Positions 17,287 through 26,301 of a stretch of DNA of 64,000 nt are shown here, one piece after another (positions within the stretch are counted from its first letter, which is position 1; each line of letters opens with the position of its first letter). The notes under the pieces were generated by a model. That model had not been told where the DNA came from and made no database searches. It worked only from the letters and a program-made list of their open reading frames with translations. Source of the stretch: Acholeplasma sp. (lineage in GTDB: Bacteria > Bacillota_I > Bacilli_A > Acholeplasmatales > Acholeplasmataceae); assembly GCA_003605085.1 (NCBI GenBank), contig QZKD01000028.1, positions 1 to 64,000 on the forward strand, given 5' to 3'. The translations under genes were made by a program, and so were the position numbers.

Positions 17287-18549
17287 ATGAATGCACAAAC
17301 CCATTATCAAGCAGGGTTATCCAACTATTTACTCAATACCAAAAAGAAAAACATCATGGTCGCTATTGAACATTTTTCTCAAGCGGTCGCTTTAGGTCAC
17401 GCCGATGCCCATTATTTCTTGGGTCGTTTTTATGGTCTTGGTGATGGTATATCAGTAGATTTTAAAAAAGCGATGGAACATTATGAGAAAGGTGAATCCT
17501 TAGGATCCTATAAATGTGGCTACGCTCTAGGTCTTATGTATCATAGTGGTATGGGTGTAGAAAAAGATGACCATGTGGCTAAAGACTATTTTCATAGAAA
17601 TTTTGAAGGGTTGAAACTTGAAGCAGACGCCAATGATCCGATTAGCATCCATATTCTAGGTACCTATTATTACTACGGATTTTATGTTCAACGCTATATC
17701 TTTAGCGCGATTGAATGGTTTTTAAAATCTGCTAATTTAGGGTATAGTGACTCACAATATATGTTAGGCATGATTTATGAAACGATCTCTCATGATGAAA
17801 AAAACAAGGATCAAGTCATCCATTATTATCAACTCGCTGCAGAACAAGATCATCCCTATGCAGAATATGCTTTAGGCATTTTAGCTTTAGAAGAAGAACG
17901 GTACAGTCAAGCTGTTTTTTACCTTGAAAAAGCTGCGGTACAACAATATGCACTTGCTGCGTTTACACTTGGGATGTATTACCATGAACATGAACCCAAA
18001 CAGCCGATGAAAGCCTTTGAATGGTTTATGGTCGCTGCCAAACAAGACCATACAGATGCAGCCTATTATGTGGGACTCTATTTTCAAAATGCGAAAGGAG
18101 TCGAACAAGATCTCGATCAAGCCGTCTTTTGGTATGAGAAAGCTGCATTAAAGAAAAATAGAAATGCACTTTATCACTTGGCAATGATTTTGATCAAACA
18201 AGAACCCAAAGATTATTCAAGCATCTCAAAATTACTTGAAGAAGCCGCTAAGCAGAATCATCCCAATGCACAATACAATCTCGCTGTGATGTATCATCGC
18301 GGTGATGGTGTTGAAAAAGACATTCAAAGAGCGTTGTTTTGGTATGAAAAAGCTTCTGAAGCAAACCTTGCTATTGCGCAGTATAACCTAGGAATGCTTT
18401 ACTTTGAAGGCAGTGTGGTCCCTAAAGATGAACAAAAAGCGAAAGAATTATGGCAAAAAGCGGCTGACCAAGGACTTGAAGCCGCAGTTAAGTTGATCTA
18501 TTCCATTAATAATTACGAGAAACTTCAAAAATCAACATGGCAATCTTAA
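17287..18549 (+). CDS. Sel1-like repeat protein
   Basis: A 420-residue protein built almost entirely of Sel1/TPR-type 36-residue helical repeats. Recurring units include AHYFLGRFYGLGDG, AQYNLAVMYHRGDGV and AQYNLGMLYFEGS. Such solenoids are scaffolds for protein-protein contact. There is no signal peptide or enzymatic domain. The chosen start at 17287 gives a 9-base gap to GGAG (17274-17277); 17281 and 17248 are alternatives. An extended -10 TGATAAGAT lies at 17259-17267. The small membrane protein gene downstream overlaps by 13 bases, so the pair may work together. Confidence 0.85.
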   Translation: MNAQTHYQAGLSNYLLNTKKKNIMVAIEHFSQAVALGHADAHYFLGRFYGLGDGISVDFKKAMEHYEKGESLGSYKCGYALGLMYHSGMGVEKDDHVAKDYFHRNFEGLKLEADANDPISIHILGTYYYYGFYVQRYIFSAIEWFLKSANLGYSDSQYMLGMIYETISHDEKNKDQVIHYYQLAAEQDHPYAEYALGILALEEERYSQAVFYLEKAAVQQYALAAFTLGMYYHEHEPKQPMKAFEWFMVAAKQDHTDAAYYVGLYFQNAKGVEQDLDQAVFWYEKAALKKNRNALYHLAMILIKQEPKDYSSISKLLEEAAKQNHPNAQYNLAVMYHRGDGVEKDIQRALFWYEKASEANLAIAQYNLGMLYFEGSVVPKDEQKAKELWQKAADQGLEAAVKLIYSINNYEKLQKSTWQS

Positions 18550-18815
18550 AATATGGTTATCTTTTGTTAGGTTGGGTGTTCTTTGGGTTTATCAATTTAA
18601 TATCTTATACCTACCCAACATTTCAAGGGTCACTGGACATCAAAATACTCTTTTCAGGGATATCCCTTGTCTTACTTATTCTCGATAATCTCATCATCTT
18701 AAAAAGTGAATGGATTTTCAAACGTCCCTTTAAACAATTTCAAACGTATCATCAGATCATGTTTTATCTTGGGATCTTTGTCATACCACTCATCAGTCTT
18801 TATTATCAATCATAA
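18537..18815 (+). CDS. Small membrane protein, unknown function
   Basis: A 92-residue protein with three predicted membrane segments (about 4-24, 33-52 and 70-90) and a short basic cytosolic loop. It overlaps the end of the Sel1-repeat gene by 13 bases, so it is probably made from the same mRNA. No family recognised. It is followed by a bidirectional terminator shared with pepT. Confidence 0.6.
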   Translation: MAILKYGYLLLGWVFFGFINLISYTYPTFQGSLDIKILFSGISLVLLILDNLIILKSEWIFKRPFKQFQTYHQIMFYLGIFVIPLISLYYQS

Positions 18816-18820
18816 AAAAG

Positions 18821-18848
18821 AAGCGACATGGCAACATGTCGCTTTTCC
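18821..18848. terminator. Bidirectional terminator between convergent genes
   Basis: AAGCGACATG-GCAA-CATGTCGCTT forms a perfect 10-bp stem. A-rich DNA lies before it and TTTCC after it, so it can serve both the gene at 18537-18815 and pepT on the other strand. Confidence 0.85.
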
Positions 18849-20060
18849 TTATTTAGCTGCTAACTTAATGATTTCAATGAAAATCTTGACTGCTTTTTCC
18901 ATTTGTTGAATGGATGCAAATTCATAGCGCCCGTGAAATTGATATCCTCCGGTGCCAATGTTAGGACAAATTAATCCTTCATAGGTGAGTCTGGCACCAT
19001 CCGTACCTCCACGAATCGCTTTTGTAAATGGTATGACACCAGCATTTTCTGTCGCCTTTTTGGCAAGTTCGATGACTTGCATATGATCTTTAATGATTTC
19101 ATACATATTAAAGTATGAGTCTTTAATCTTTACTTCAACGGCTTGGTAGCCATATTTACGATTGATATATTCAGCAATCACTTCAAATTCAATTTTTTGT
19201 TCAGTGAACTTTGCCATATCATGGTTTCTGATAATGTAATGAGCATGAGCCTTTTCCACTTCACCTTTTAATCCTGTTAAGTGATTGAAGCCTTCGTATC
19301 CTTCGGTATAGGCAGGATTCTTAAACGTAGGAAGCATCCCATGAAATTCCATGGCTAAATGAAGTGCATTGATCATTTTGTTTTTTGCTGAACCCGGATG
19401 AATGGATTTTCCAATAAAGTAGAGATCTGCTCCTGCGGCATTAAAATTCTCATATTCAATTCCACCTACTTCATCACCATCAGCCGTATACGCGAAATCC
19501 GCTTTAAACCAGTCATAATTAAAGTGATCCGCACCTTCACCGATTTCTTCATCGGGTGTAAAGCAGATGTAGATATCCCCATGAGGGATTTCTGGATTGG
19601 ACACAAAGTATTGTGCTACTTCCATGATTTCAGCAACACCACATTTATCGTCAGCACCTAATAGTGTATGTCCGTCTGTCACGATGATATCATCACCGAT
19701 CACACGAGAAAGACTTGGAAATTCTTTTGGTGACATTGATAAGGTTTCATTCAAAGTGATGGTTGAACCATCGTAAGCTGAAATGATTCGTGGATTCACA
19801 TTCATTCCTGGAGCGTCTGGTGATGTATCGACATGAGCAATCAATCCAACGGCAGGAGCAGTCTTAGTGTTTCCTTTTATTTTCGCGTATGTGTATGCGT
19901 AGTCATCCATGAATGCATCGAGTCCTATGGATTTAAGTTCTTCAACAAGAAGTCTAGCTAAGTTTTTTTGTTTTTCTGTTGAAGGATGCGTTTTCGTGTC
20001 ATGATTTGACTGTGTATCAATCTTTGTGTAACGTATAAAACGTTCGATAAGTCGGTTCAT
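18849..20060 (-). CDS. pepT: Peptidase T (tripeptide aminopeptidase)
   Basis: A cytosolic M20-family zinc peptidase of 403 residues that removes N-terminal residues from tripeptides. Metal and catalytic motifs are present: AHVDTSPD, GADDKCG, the catalytic pair TPDEEIGEG, and a late GGTDGARL. A dimerisation domain lies between. The start is MNRLIERFIRYTKIDTQ at 20060 with AGAAGGAA upstream. An open frame reaches 20186, but its extra 42 residues are AT-biased and unlike the family, so they are rejected. It is divergent from the SHOCT/DUF2089 operon. Confidence 0.95.
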   Translation of the reverse strand: MNRLIERFIRYTKIDTQSNHDTKTHPSTEKQKNLARLLVEELKSIGLDAFMDDYAYTYAKIKGNTKTAPAVGLIAHVDTSPDAPGMNVNPRIISAYDGSTITLNETLSMSPKEFPSLSRVIGDDIIVTDGHTLLGADDKCGVAEIMEVAQYFVSNPEIPHGDIYICFTPDEEIGEGADHFNYDWFKADFAYTADGDEVGGIEYENFNAAGADLYFIGKSIHPGSAKNKMINALHLAMEFHGMLPTFKNPAYTEGYEGFNHLTGLKGEVEKAHAHYIIRNHDMAKFTEQKIEFEVIAEYINRKYGYQAVEVKIKDSYFNMYEIIKDHMQVIELAKKATENAGVIPFTKAIRGGTDGARLTYEGLICPNIGTGGYQFHGRYEFASIQQMEKAVKIFIEIIKLAAK

Positions 20061-20179
20061 ATAAATTCCTTCTTTCTTAATTTTCTCTTCTATTATACGA
20101 TAAATTTGGGATAAATTAAAGCAAAAATCAATAAAATTAATCTCAATATTCATTTTTTTAATTTTTTTGTGAAAAATGA

Positions 20180-20208
20180 TTGACATTTTGATAATGATTG
20201 AATATAAT
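20180..20208 (+). promoter_or_regulatory. Consensus promoter of the SHOCT/DUF2089 operon
   Basis: TTGACA (20180-20185), a 17-base spacer and TATAAT (20203-20208): a perfect sigma-A promoter 40 bases before the ATG at 20249. It is one of the strongest promoters in the window. Confidence 0.85.
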
Positions 20209-20248
20209 TAATGTGTAAATTAAGAAAATTAATGAAGGTGAGTGAAAA

Positions 20249-20602
20249 ATGACGAAAGATGAAGTATTGACTCAATTGACTGATAAAAAAATCAGTTCAC
20301 AACAAGCCTACAAGATGTTGTATCCCAAATATAAAGAAAGAAAGCCAAGACGTGCATCCTTTGTCAAGCTTTCACTGAATATCCCCGAATCTAAGGGAAT
20401 CAACATCTTCTTAAAGGTCCTGTTTGCTTTACCGATACCTATTTTCATCATCAAGATGGTGATGAGAAGACGATTGAAGGAAAAGATCAGTGATCAAGTC
20501 CCCTTGACACCAAGCGAACTAATTGATCTCATTTCAATTAAGGGCGTCAAAGTCAACGTATTGACCAAGACCAACGAAAAAATAAAAATCTACACGATTT
20601 AA
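20249..20602 (+). CDS. Small protein with SHOCT-like N-terminus, unknown function
   Basis: A 117-residue basic protein. Residues 1-28 (LTDKKISSQQAYKMLYP) form a SHOCT-like helical hairpin with the pattern short loop, I-S/T, Q-A-Y. A hydrophobic segment at about 51-70 may cross or touch the membrane. The C-terminus (KGVKVNVLTKTNEKIKI) resembles a short beta stretch, as in the third gene of this operon. First of three genes under the promoter at 20180-20208. ATG at 20249 follows AAGGTGAG. Role unknown. Confidence 0.6.
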   Translation: MTKDEVLTQLTDKKISSQQAYKMLYPKYKERKPRRASFVKLSLNIPESKGINIFLKVLFALPIPIFIIKMVMRRRLKEKISDQVPLTPSELIDLISIKGVKVNVLTKTNEKIKIYTI

Positions 20603-20613
20603 GGAGAAGAAAA

Positions 20614-21036
20614 ATGGAAAAAAATTTAAAAGTAAACCCCGTATTATCCACATGTCCCGTATGTAAACATGAATTGCGTGTCCAAAAACTGCATTGTGAT
20701 CATTGTGGCACATCTGTAGAAGGTTCATTTACCCTATCGAAGTTCAATTACTTAGAAACTGAAAAACTCTACTTCATTGAAATCTTCATTAAAAATCGCG
20801 GGAACATTAAAGCGATTGAAAAAGAACTCAATATCAGTTATCCTACCGTTAAAAAAATGCTTGATGAAGTCATCATTGGTTTAGGTTATTCGATTACAGA
20901 TGACGATGATACTTTCATGAAAGTTCAAGAAAAAGAAGAAGTACAACCCAAAGTAAACAAATCAAGCATCTTAGAAAAGATTGAAAAGGGCGAAATTTCT
21001 GTGACAGATGCGCTCGAATTATTGAAGAAAAAGTAA
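20614..21036 (+). CDS. DUF2089-family regulator-like protein
   Basis: A 140-residue protein. A zinc ribbon (CPVCKHELRVQKLHCDHCG, four Cys, residues 10-28) is followed by the typical DUF2089 core with FIKNRGNIKAIEKELNISYP. The latter is a helix-turn-helix-like segment, so DNA binding is likely. The C-terminal 25 residues (ILEKIEKGEISVTDALELLK) repeat the SHOCT-like hairpin of its neighbours. It starts at ATG 20614 with AAGGAGAAG. DUF2089 genes often sit beside SHOCT-like/YvlB-type genes in Bacillota, as here. Confidence 0.8.
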   Translation: MEKNLKVNPVLSTCPVCKHELRVQKLHCDHCGTSVEGSFTLSKFNYLETEKLYFIEIFIKNRGNIKAIEKELNISYPTVKKMLDEVIIGLGYSITDDDDTFMKVQEKEEVQPKVNKSSILEKIEKGEISVTDALELLKKK

Positions 21037-21061
21037 ACTAAAAAAGGAAAGGTGAAAAACC

Positions 21062-21460
21062 ATGTCAAAAGATCAATTAAAAGAAGAAAGAATGAAAATA
21101 CTTGATTTACTATCAAAAGGGATTATCAAAGCAGATGAAGCCGAAAAACTTTTAGCTGCACTAGCCATTGAAGTTCCAGAAGCACCTGCAGTTCCAAGTT
21201 TTCCAGGATTTGGAGAAGGCAAAAAGGCCCCATTCCGCATGCTCAAGATTTTTGTCGATTCCGCGGATGGCGATGTCATCAAAATTCAGATTCCTGTTGA
21301 ATTCGCGAAGCTCCTCAAGACCGGAAAGTTCAATGTCAATTTAGAAGATGCAGATATCGACATCGATGCACTCATTCAAATGATCAGTCAAGGAGTTATG
21401 GGTGAAATCGTCAATGTTGAATCCAAAGATGGCGATGTTGTACGTATTGTAGTAGAATAA
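21062..21460 (+). CDS. SHOCT-like domain protein (YvlB-type N-terminus)
   Basis: A 132-residue acidic protein. An N-terminal SHOCT-like hairpin (KILDLLSKGIIKADEAEKLL, residues 11-31) is joined by a Pro/Ala linker. A small beta-rich domain of about 70 residues ends in VESKDGDVVRIVVE. ATG at 21062 follows AAAGGTG. It is last in the three-gene operon; a 12-bp perfect hairpin (21487-21515) follows, then the ABC exporter genes. It may be an envelope-stress component, by analogy to yvlB neighbours. That role is inferred. Confidence 0.7.
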   Translation: MSKDQLKEERMKILDLLSKGIIKADEAEKLLAALAIEVPEAPAVPSFPGFGEGKKAPFRMLKIFVDSADGDVIKIQIPVEFAKLLKTGKFNVNLEDADIDIDALIQMISQGVMGEIVNVESKDGDVVRIVVE

Positions 21461-21486
21461 CTATATAGAAGAGATTTCATTGTTTC

Positions 21487-21515
21487 ATCAAAAGACGTCT
21501 CGAACGTCTTTTGAT
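21487..21515 (+). terminator. Perfect 12-bp hairpin before the ABC exporter pair
   Basis: ATCAAAAGACGT and ACGTCTTTTGAT pair perfectly around the loop CTCGA. The A-tract in the left arm and the T-tract inside the right arm resemble a terminator, but only TTGTC follows. It may be a weak terminator or attenuator between the SHOCT operon and the ABC genes that start at 21550. No separate promoter is obvious for those genes. Confidence 0.55.
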
Positions 21516-21549
21516 TTGTCAAGGCCTTGGTCTTGGAAAGGAATACATC

Positions 21550-23328
21550 ATGTTATTAGGCAAACATTTCCGTAGATACTATGCGAAATACGCCCTCTAC
21601 TTTTTGGTGGGGGTTTTCGTTTTGATTGCGGTTGACTGGATCCAACTCGATATCCCGAAACTTGTGGGTGGTATAATCGATACACTCAAATCCACGTCAC
21701 CTAACATCACACAAATAGAACAATCGATTATAAGAATAGGCGTATTAGCACTTTTCATTACGATCGGTAGGTTTTTATGGCGCTACACGATTTTTGGGGC
21801 ATCACGCCGTATTGAATATGAATTAAGAAATGTCATGTTCAGTCATGCGACAAAGTTATCCCAAAGCTTTTACAGTCAAGAAAAAGTCGGTGGGTTGATG
21901 ACCTACTTCATCAATGACTTGGAAGCGATTCGTATGTCCTTTGGACCTGGTATTTTAATGCTTGTTGACGGTCTTATGCTGGGTGGTTTTGCACTATACC
22001 GCATGTTTAATTTGAACTCTAGACTCACGCTCTATGCAGTGATTCCGATGGTCTTCATGACGATTGCGTTAGTATTTATCCGCAAAACAATCTCCAAACG
22101 CTTTAAAGATCGTCAAGATTCTTTTGAACGCTTATCTGACTTTACCCAAGAAAACTTTTCTGGAATCACTGTGATTAAGGCATTTGTTCGAGAAATCAAA
22201 GAAGCGATTCTCTTCAATGATCGAAATATGGATCTCTACGATAAAAATATTCGCTTTATGAAGTATATTATTATCGTCAATATTTTGATTGGGATTGCCT
22301 TAAATATCGTGATTCTTGTCATTATTGTCTTGGGTTCACTTTCTGTAATTAATGCAACATCAAGTGATCTGACAGCAGGACAACTCACAGAATATTTATC
22401 CTATTTCTTTACTCTGATTTGGCCAACAATGGCACTTTCTCAATTTATTAACATACAAAGTCAAGCCAGAGCATCAGCAACCCGTCTTGAGAAGTTCTTA
22501 AATCATCCTCTTGATGTTAAGAATAGTGAAGATGCATATGATGTTTCTGATTTAAAGGGGACACTTAAAGTTGACCATTTAACTTTCAAATATCCCGACG
22601 GTGATCAACCTATTTTGCTTGATGTATCTTTTGAGATTCATCGAGGTGAAATGGTGGGTATTTTGGGACGTACCGGTAGCGGAAAGTCATCGCTTGTCGA
22701 TCTTTTCTTAAGAACATATAACCTAGAACCAGGGATGATTTATCTCGATGGCCATGATATCATGAAGCTTTCGGTAAAATCAGTTCGTCAAAGTATGGGT
22801 TATGTCCCACAAGATAACTTCCTATTCTCAGATACCATTACCAACAATATTGGTTTTGCATTAGAATCACCTACAAAAGATGATGTCATCGAACCTGCAA
22901 AATTATCCGATGTTTATGACAATATCATGGAGTTTAAAGATCAATTTGAGACGATTCTTGGTGAGCGTGGTGTCACAGTATCCGGTGGACAGAAACAACG
23001 TATTTCGATTGCACGTGCACTGGCAAAAGATCCTGAAATTTTAATTTTAGATGATTCAGTCTCTGCAGTAGATACAAAAACTGAAGAAGCAATCATCAAA
23101 AATCTTCATCGTATTCGTAAAGGAAGAACGACCATTTTTATTGCTCACCGCATTTCAACAGTTAAAAAAATGGATAAGATCATTCTTCTTGATCAAGGAA
23201 AAGTGGTTGCGATTGGAAATCATGCCACATTAATGAAAACCTCACCACTCTATCAAGATATGGTGAAACGTCAAACCCTTGAAAATCTCGTGGAAGGGGG
23301 TGCCAATCATGAAGGACTTCAAGGATAA
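21550..23328 (+). CDS. Heterodimeric ABC exporter, degenerate-site subunit
   Basis: A 592-residue half-transporter: six membrane segments, then an ATPase domain with Walker A GRTGSGKSS, signature VSGGQKQR and Walker B ILILDDSVSAVD. Asp stands in place of the catalytic Glu, marking this as the non-hydrolysing partner (YheI/BmrC-like role). ATG at 21550 follows GGAAAGG by 8 bases; an upstream frame to 21511 runs through the hairpin and is rejected. The second subunit begins 20 bases before its stop. Substrate unknown. Confidence 0.88.
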   Translation: MLLGKHFRRYYAKYALYFLVGVFVLIAVDWIQLDIPKLVGGIIDTLKSTSPNITQIEQSIIRIGVLALFITIGRFLWRYTIFGASRRIEYELRNVMFSHATKLSQSFYSQEKVGGLMTYFINDLEAIRMSFGPGILMLVDGLMLGGFALYRMFNLNSRLTLYAVIPMVFMTIALVFIRKTISKRFKDRQDSFERLSDFTQENFSGITVIKAFVREIKEAILFNDRNMDLYDKNIRFMKYIIIVNILIGIALNIVILVIIVLGSLSVINATSSDLTAGQLTEYLSYFFTLIWPTMALSQFINIQSQARASATRLEKFLNHPLDVKNSEDAYDVSDLKGTLKVDHLTFKYPDGDQPILLDVSFEIHRGEMVGILGRTGSGKSSLVDLFLRTYNLEPGMIYLDGHDIMKLSVKSVRQSMGYVPQDNFLFSDTITNNIGFALESPTKDDVIEPAKLSDVYDNIMEFKDQFETILGERGVTVSGGQKQRISIARALAKDPEILILDDSVSAVDTKTEEAIIKNLHRIRKGRTTIFIAHRISTVKKMDKIILLDQGKVVAIGNHATLMKTSPLYQDMVKRQTLENLVEGGANHEGLQG

Positions 23329-25114
23329 CACAAGAGAGCGTAGTGATAAAGAAGTCGTTAAAAGATTGCTAAGCTATGCTAAACCCTATACCAAAGAGTT
23401 TATTATCATTATTATCCTCATGTTCATTGGACTTGGTATTCAACTTATGCCTCCACTTTTAATTGGCCTTACGGTGGATACTGTGAGTGATAATTCACTT
23501 TCAAGAGATGGCAAAATCGAATATATCTTCTATTTATCCATCTTATTTATTGTGTTACTCGCCATAGGTAATTTTGTGGGTTATGTCCAAGGACTTATGC
23601 TACAAAAAGTAGGACAAAAAACCGTCGTATCTCTACGCGATCAAGTATTTAAACACATAGAAAATCTTACCATTGGCCAGATCAATCAAATCCCTGTAGG
23701 GAAGCTAGTCACGCGTGTCACCAATGATACGAATACTATCAGCGAAATGTACACCAATGTCGGTGTCAATCTCGTACGTAATGTCTTATATCTGTTTGCG
23801 ATATTGATTGTGATCTTTATTATTAACTGGAAAATTTCACTGTTTGTCATCCTTGTCATTCCGTTCGTTCTTTTAGCAACTATGGTCTTCAGAAAGTTTT
23901 CAAGAGCTTCTTATCGACGTGTCAGACAAAACGTTTCTGAAGTCAATGCATTCCTATCTGAAAACTTATCAGGGATGAAGGTCACGCAGATCTTCAATCA
24001 GGAAGATAAAAAGAAAAAAGAATTTAAAGAAAACAGTCTTAAATTAAGAAACAGTTACCTGCAAGAAATCTTAGTGTTTGGAATCTATCGCCCTACTATT
24101 TATGCCTTATCGATGGTTGGTTCTATCTTGGTTCTTTATATTGGATATCAAGAGGTCATCGCAGGAATTATTACTGCTGGAATCCTATTCACCTATTTTG
24201 CCTATGTCGGCGATTTCTTTGAACCCATTCAACAGCTTGCAGAGCAGTTTAACACTCTACAGAATGCTTTTGCTTCCGCTGAAAAAGTCTTTGATGTTTT
24301 GGATACAAAATCAGAAATCACCGATGATCCGGATGCGATTGAACTTGCCACTTTTTCTGGACAGATTGAATTTAAGGATGTTTGGTTTTCCTATATTCCA
24401 GACGAATGGGTATTAAAAGGCATTAGTTTTAAGGTTGACCCAGGCGACACCGTTGCATTTGTCGGAGCCACAGGTTCAGGAAAAACAACGATTTTAGGAC
24501 TCATCGTACGCAATTACGAGATTCAAAAAGGACAAATCTTCATCGATGGTATCGATATAAAGAAGATCAAGCGTTCTTCCTTAAGACGACATATCGGTCA
24601 GATGCTTCAAGATGTATTTCTCTTTAGTGGAACCATTAGTGAAAATATTACCTTACGCGATGAATCGATTACCAAAGATGAAGTCATCCACGCCAGTGAA
24701 TACGTTGGAGCAAACACCTTTATTGACAGATTACCTGATCGTTATGATCACGTCGTCTTAGAAAGAGGAAACAACTTCTCAGCCGGACAACGACAACTCA
24801 TTAGCTTTGCTAGAGCACTTGTTTATAAACCCAGTTTAATGATCTTGGATGAAGCAACCGCCAATATCGATAGTGAAACAGAAAGTTTAATTCAAGAATC
24901 ATTGGAGAAAATGATGAACATTTCTACTATGTTGATCGTTGCCCATCGTCTATCCACCATTCAACACGCTGATAAGATCATTGTGATGCAAAAAGGGGAA
25001 ATCAAAGAACAGGGCAGTCACCAGGCATTACTCAAACTTGGTGGACTCTATTACAACTTATATAAGCTCCAATATGAAGAGAAAGAATCACCTCTTGTAA
25101 TTGAAACAACATAA
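23309..25114 (+). CDS. Heterodimeric ABC exporter, catalytic subunit
   Basis: A 601-residue half-transporter with six membrane segments. Its ATPase domain has Walker A GATGSGKTT, the altered signature FSAGQRQL and Walker B LMILDEATANID with the catalytic Glu. It is complementary to the upstream subunit. ATG at 23309 has GGAAGGGGG at 23292-23300. The 20-base overlap indicates translational coupling. This pair has no MarR gene beside it, unlike the other two exporter pairs in the window. A terminator follows. Confidence 0.88.
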   Translation: MKDFKDNTRERSDKEVVKRLLSYAKPYTKEFIIIIILMFIGLGIQLMPPLLIGLTVDTVSDNSLSRDGKIEYIFYLSILFIVLLAIGNFVGYVQGLMLQKVGQKTVVSLRDQVFKHIENLTIGQINQIPVGKLVTRVTNDTNTISEMYTNVGVNLVRNVLYLFAILIVIFIINWKISLFVILVIPFVLLATMVFRKFSRASYRRVRQNVSEVNAFLSENLSGMKVTQIFNQEDKKKKEFKENSLKLRNSYLQEILVFGIYRPTIYALSMVGSILVLYIGYQEVIAGIITAGILFTYFAYVGDFFEPIQQLAEQFNTLQNAFASAEKVFDVLDTKSEITDDPDAIELATFSGQIEFKDVWFSYIPDEWVLKGISFKVDPGDTVAFVGATGSGKTTILGLIVRNYEIQKGQIFIDGIDIKKIKRSSLRRHIGQMLQDVFLFSGTISENITLRDESITKDEVIHASEYVGANTFIDRLPDRYDHVVLERGNNFSAGQRQLISFARALVYKPSLMILDEATANIDSETESLIQESLEKMMNISTMLIVAHRLSTIQHADKIIVMQKGEIKEQGSHQALLKLGGLYYNLYKLQYEEKESPLVIETT

Positions 25115-25121
25115 CAATTTA

Positions 25122-25148
25122 AACTTAGCAATTTGCTAAGTTTTTTTT
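25122..25148 (+). terminator. Intrinsic terminator after the ABC exporter pair
   Basis: AACTTAGCA pairs with TGCTAAGTT across a three-base loop, followed by a run of eight T. Confidence 0.9.
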
Positions 25149-25152
25149 CTAC

Positions 25153-25182
25153 TTTGACAAATCGTCAAAAACTCATTACAAT
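25153..25182 (+). promoter_or_regulatory. Promoter with inverted repeat before the aldo/keto reductase
   Basis: TTGACA (25154-25159) and TACAAT (25177-25182) are 17 bases apart. TTTGAC-AAATC-GTCAAA (25153-25169) is a 6-bp inverted repeat that covers the -35 hexamer, so it could be an operator. No adjacent regulator gene is present to pair with it. Confidence 0.65.
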
Positions 25183-25204
25183 AGGTGTGAAAGGAAGCGA
25201 TATG

Positions 25205-26200
25205 ATGTTTACCGCAGAAAAAGATAGATATGAAAAAATGGTGTATCGTCGTGCAGGAAAAACTGGGTTAAAACTTCCTGTTTTGTCGTTTGGTCTATGG
25301 CAAAACTTTGGGAAAGATAATGATTATGATGCTTGTAAAGAAATGATATTCACCGCGTTTAATCATGGGATTATTCATTTTGATCTCGCCAATAATTATG
25401 GACCTCCTCCTGGATATGCTGAAACAATGTTTGGAAAAATACTGGATGATGGGTTAAGAGCATATCGAGATGAACTCATTATTTCGACCAAAGCTGGGTA
25501 TTACATGTGGCCAGGTCCCTATGGTGATTTTGGATCTAGAAAGTATTTGATGGCATCTTTAGATCAATCCCTAAAACGTATGGGATTAACCTATGTCGAT
25601 ATTTTCTATCATCATCGCTATGATTATGATACAGACCTAAAAGAAACCATGCTTGCCCTTCGTGATATTGTTTTAGCTGGTAAAGCCATCTATGTAGGAC
25701 TATCAAATTATAATAGTGAACAGCTCAGAAGAGCACATGAAATATTGGATGAACTCAAGGTTCCTTATGTCATTACCCAACCTTCCTATTCGATGCTTAA
25801 CCGGTGGATTGAAAAGGATCACCTACTGGAAACACAGCATGAACTAGGTGTAGGAACCATATGCTTTTCAGCACTTGCTCAAGGCAAACTCACCAACAAA
25901 TACATCGGTGGTATTCCCGAAGATTCACGGGCAAAGAACCCTAATTCCATGTGGCTTAAAGAAAAAGACATCACACCAGAATTGAAAGCCTTGTTAATGA
26001 AACTTGATGTTGTTGCCCAAAAAAGAGGACAAAGCATTGCACAACTCGCATTGGCATGGGTCCTAAGAAATCCTTACATGACATCGACACTCATCTCCAC
26101 ATCAAAAATCTCACAACTCCATGAGAATTTAAAGACGTTAGAGCATCTAAACTTTACAGATGATGAGATCAATGAAATAGAAGCCATTTTAAAAGGGTGA
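25205..26200 (+). CDS. Aldo/keto reductase, YghZ/GpmA-like
   Basis: A cytosolic NADPH-dependent reductase of 331 residues with an (alpha/beta)8 barrel. It starts with the family-typical MVYRRAGKTGLKLPVLSFGLW segment around residue 11. The catalytic region HFDLANNYGPPPGYAE holds Asp and Tyr, STKAGY holds the catalytic Lys, and a later YHHRYDYDT holds the His. The length and the PPPG loop match L-glyceraldehyde 3-phosphate reductase (YghZ). ATG at 25205 is 7 bases from AAGGAAG; 25202 is also possible. Single-gene unit with its own promoter and terminator. The true substrate is unproven. Confidence 0.85.
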   Translation: MFTAEKDRYEKMVYRRAGKTGLKLPVLSFGLWQNFGKDNDYDACKEMIFTAFNHGIIHFDLANNYGPPPGYAETMFGKILDDGLRAYRDELIISTKAGYYMWPGPYGDFGSRKYLMASLDQSLKRMGLTYVDIFYHHRYDYDTDLKETMLALRDIVLAGKAIYVGLSNYNSEQLRRAHEILDELKVPYVITQPSYSMLNRWIEKDHLLETQHELGVGTICFSALAQGKLTNKYIGGIPEDSRAKNPNSMWLKEKDITPELKALLMKLDVVAQKRGQSIAQLALAWVLRNPYMTSTLISTSKISQLHENLKTLEHLNFTDDEINEIEAILKG

Positions 26201-26213
26201 TGATTCGAATAAG

Positions 26214-26238
26214 CAGGTACTTAGTACCTGTTTTTTTT
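26214..26238 (+). terminator. Intrinsic terminator after the aldo/keto reductase
   Basis: CAGGTAC-TTA-GTACCTG with a tail of eight T. Confidence 0.9.
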
Positions 26239-26263
26239 ATTTATATTAAATTATTGCAAAGGG

Positions 26264-26292
26264 TTGACGCAATAGAATTTGAGGAGTATACT
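26264..26292 (+). promoter_or_regulatory. Promoter of the metal-transport operon
   Basis: TTGACG (26264-26269), a 17-base spacer and TATACT (26287-26292). The palindromic operator candidate at 26302-26319 falls at the expected transcription start. Confidence 0.75.
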
Positions 26293-26301
26293 TAAAATGG
26301 A

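Noticed and set aside
20061-20186. Longer N-terminus of PepT
   Set aside because: The added residues are AT-driven (Ile, Lys, Asn, Phe-rich), unlike the family, and a good ribosome site precedes 20060.
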